Assembly (NCBI RefSeq): GCF_000236905.1
Contig: NC_016526.1
Coordinates: 558,001-622,000 of the forward strand
DNA from: Tetrapisispora phaffii CBS 4417
Taxonomy: Eukaryota > Ascomycota > Saccharomycetes > Saccharomycetales > Saccharomycetaceae
Direction of reading: 5' to 3'
Length of the DNA stretch: 64,000 nt
Made by a program: the position numbers and the translations under genes. Numbering within the stretch: position 1 is the stretch's first letter; every line of letters starts with the position of its first letter. Under the pieces are notes generated by a model. That model was not told where the DNA came from. It ran no database searches and saw only the letters and a list, made by a program, of their open reading frames with translations. Positions 63,520-64,000 of the stretch are shown here, piece by piece.

Positions 63520-64000
63520 TTCTTTTTTCCATCTTCCTTGATTGTCCCGAACGGTTCGGCCAAACCGTCCTGCCCGAACCGCTCAGCGCTCAGAACGCAC
63601 TCGCACGGACCACTGCCGTGCGAGATTGTGAGTTCTGACCCCCCTCACACCACGGGTAACCGTGTCCCGGATCGAGTCTCGATATCAAATAACACAGAGG
63701 TACCACATCTCTCACAACTGCCTACAAGGAGGATGCTAAGAGCATTCTTCTAGTTTACTTGTTACAATGACAATGCAATGGTCTTAAACTAAACAATGCT
63801 GTTAGCAACGACGTCAGGTTGTCGATATTTTTTGTTTTCATACAATGTGGACGAGCAAGACAGCGATTGTGTTGCTCAAATGATAATAAACAAGAAGCTT
63901 CTCATTTACAATTGAGATTAGCCAATTCCCTCATGTCTGCCCCACCCCCCCCCCCTCTTTGACCTCCTTGACCCTTACAACCGTATTTTATTTGTTTCAT
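63520..64000. other. Region after tRNA-Lys with GC-rich hairpins
   Basis: At 63541-63680 the DNA is GC-rich. CCGAAC/GTTCGG at 63547-63559 is a small palindrome. CTCGCACGG (63600-63608) pairs with CCGTGCGAG (63616-63624), and outside it CAGAAC (63591-63596) pairs with GTTCTG (63632-63637). CGGGTAAC (63653-63660) is a Reb1 site. A run of about eleven C lies near 63946-63956. No protein-coding frame is convincing. Confidence 0.6.

Overview
The window is nuclear DNA from a budding yeast of the Saccharomycetaceae. It is AT-rich and gene-dense, and nearly every gene has an obvious Saccharomyces cerevisiae counterpart. The single clear intron (in ASC1) has a GTATGT donor, a TACTAAC branch site and a TAG acceptor. 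The gene order is a collinear interleaving of S. cerevisiae chromosome XIII (YMR131C down to YMR107W) with its whole-genome-duplication sister segments on chromosomes XII (YLR039C to YLR027C) and XI (YKL141W to YKL129C). Gene strands agree with that ancestral order. Several ancestral genes are missing from their expected places (for example TGL1 between SDH3 and CTK1, and RAD5, PKR1, FOL3/RMA1, MRPL31 and OCT1). I therefore infer a post-duplication species that resolved its gene losses differently from S. cerevisiae. I cannot name the species.

Layout. 1-13 kb: RRB1 (ribosome assembly), RIC1 (Ypt6 exchange factor), DPI35 (HAD-like), MLH2 (MutL homologue) and POM152 (nuclear pore). 13-28 kb: RSC58, ECM16/DHR1, SAS2, DLT1, STO1 (cap-binding CBP80) and EPO1. 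28-39 kb: RPL15, ADE17-type purine enzyme, the H/ACA snoRNA snR30 on the minus strand, ASI1, AAT2 and SDH3. 39-48 kb: CTK1, HSK3, SPC24, APL2, and ASC1 with C/D snoRNA snR24 in its intron. 48-62 kb: MGR3, an SRAP-domain gene (YMR114C), MED11, SHE2, HFD1, a class I myosin (MYO5/MYO3), ILV2 and SPG4. 62-64 kb: no protein gene; LTR-retrotransposon relics in inverted arrangement, then a tRNA-Lys(CUU) and a GC-rich hairpin-forming stretch.

The genes are ordinary housekeeping genes and do not form one pathway. Themes recur by ancestry and by promoter type: ribosome biogenesis and translation (RRB1, ECM16, RPL15, ASC1, snR30, snR24), with PAC/RRPE elements before RRB1 and ECM16 and a Rap1-type site before ASC1; chromatin and transcription (RSC58, SAS2, MED11, CTK1); kinetochore (HSK3, SPC24); Golgi traffic and actin (RIC1, APL2, MYO5, SHE2); and metabolism (ADE17, AAT2, SDH3, HFD1, ILV2).

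Three genes (STO1, YMR114C and the myosin) are broken by single-base length differences in short A runs. That pattern points first to sequence or assembly error, and their reported ends should be read with that in mind. The least explained sequence is the GC-rich, palindrome-rich block upstream of RPL15 (about 28.4-28.93 kb). I did not find a convincing new multi-gene system.
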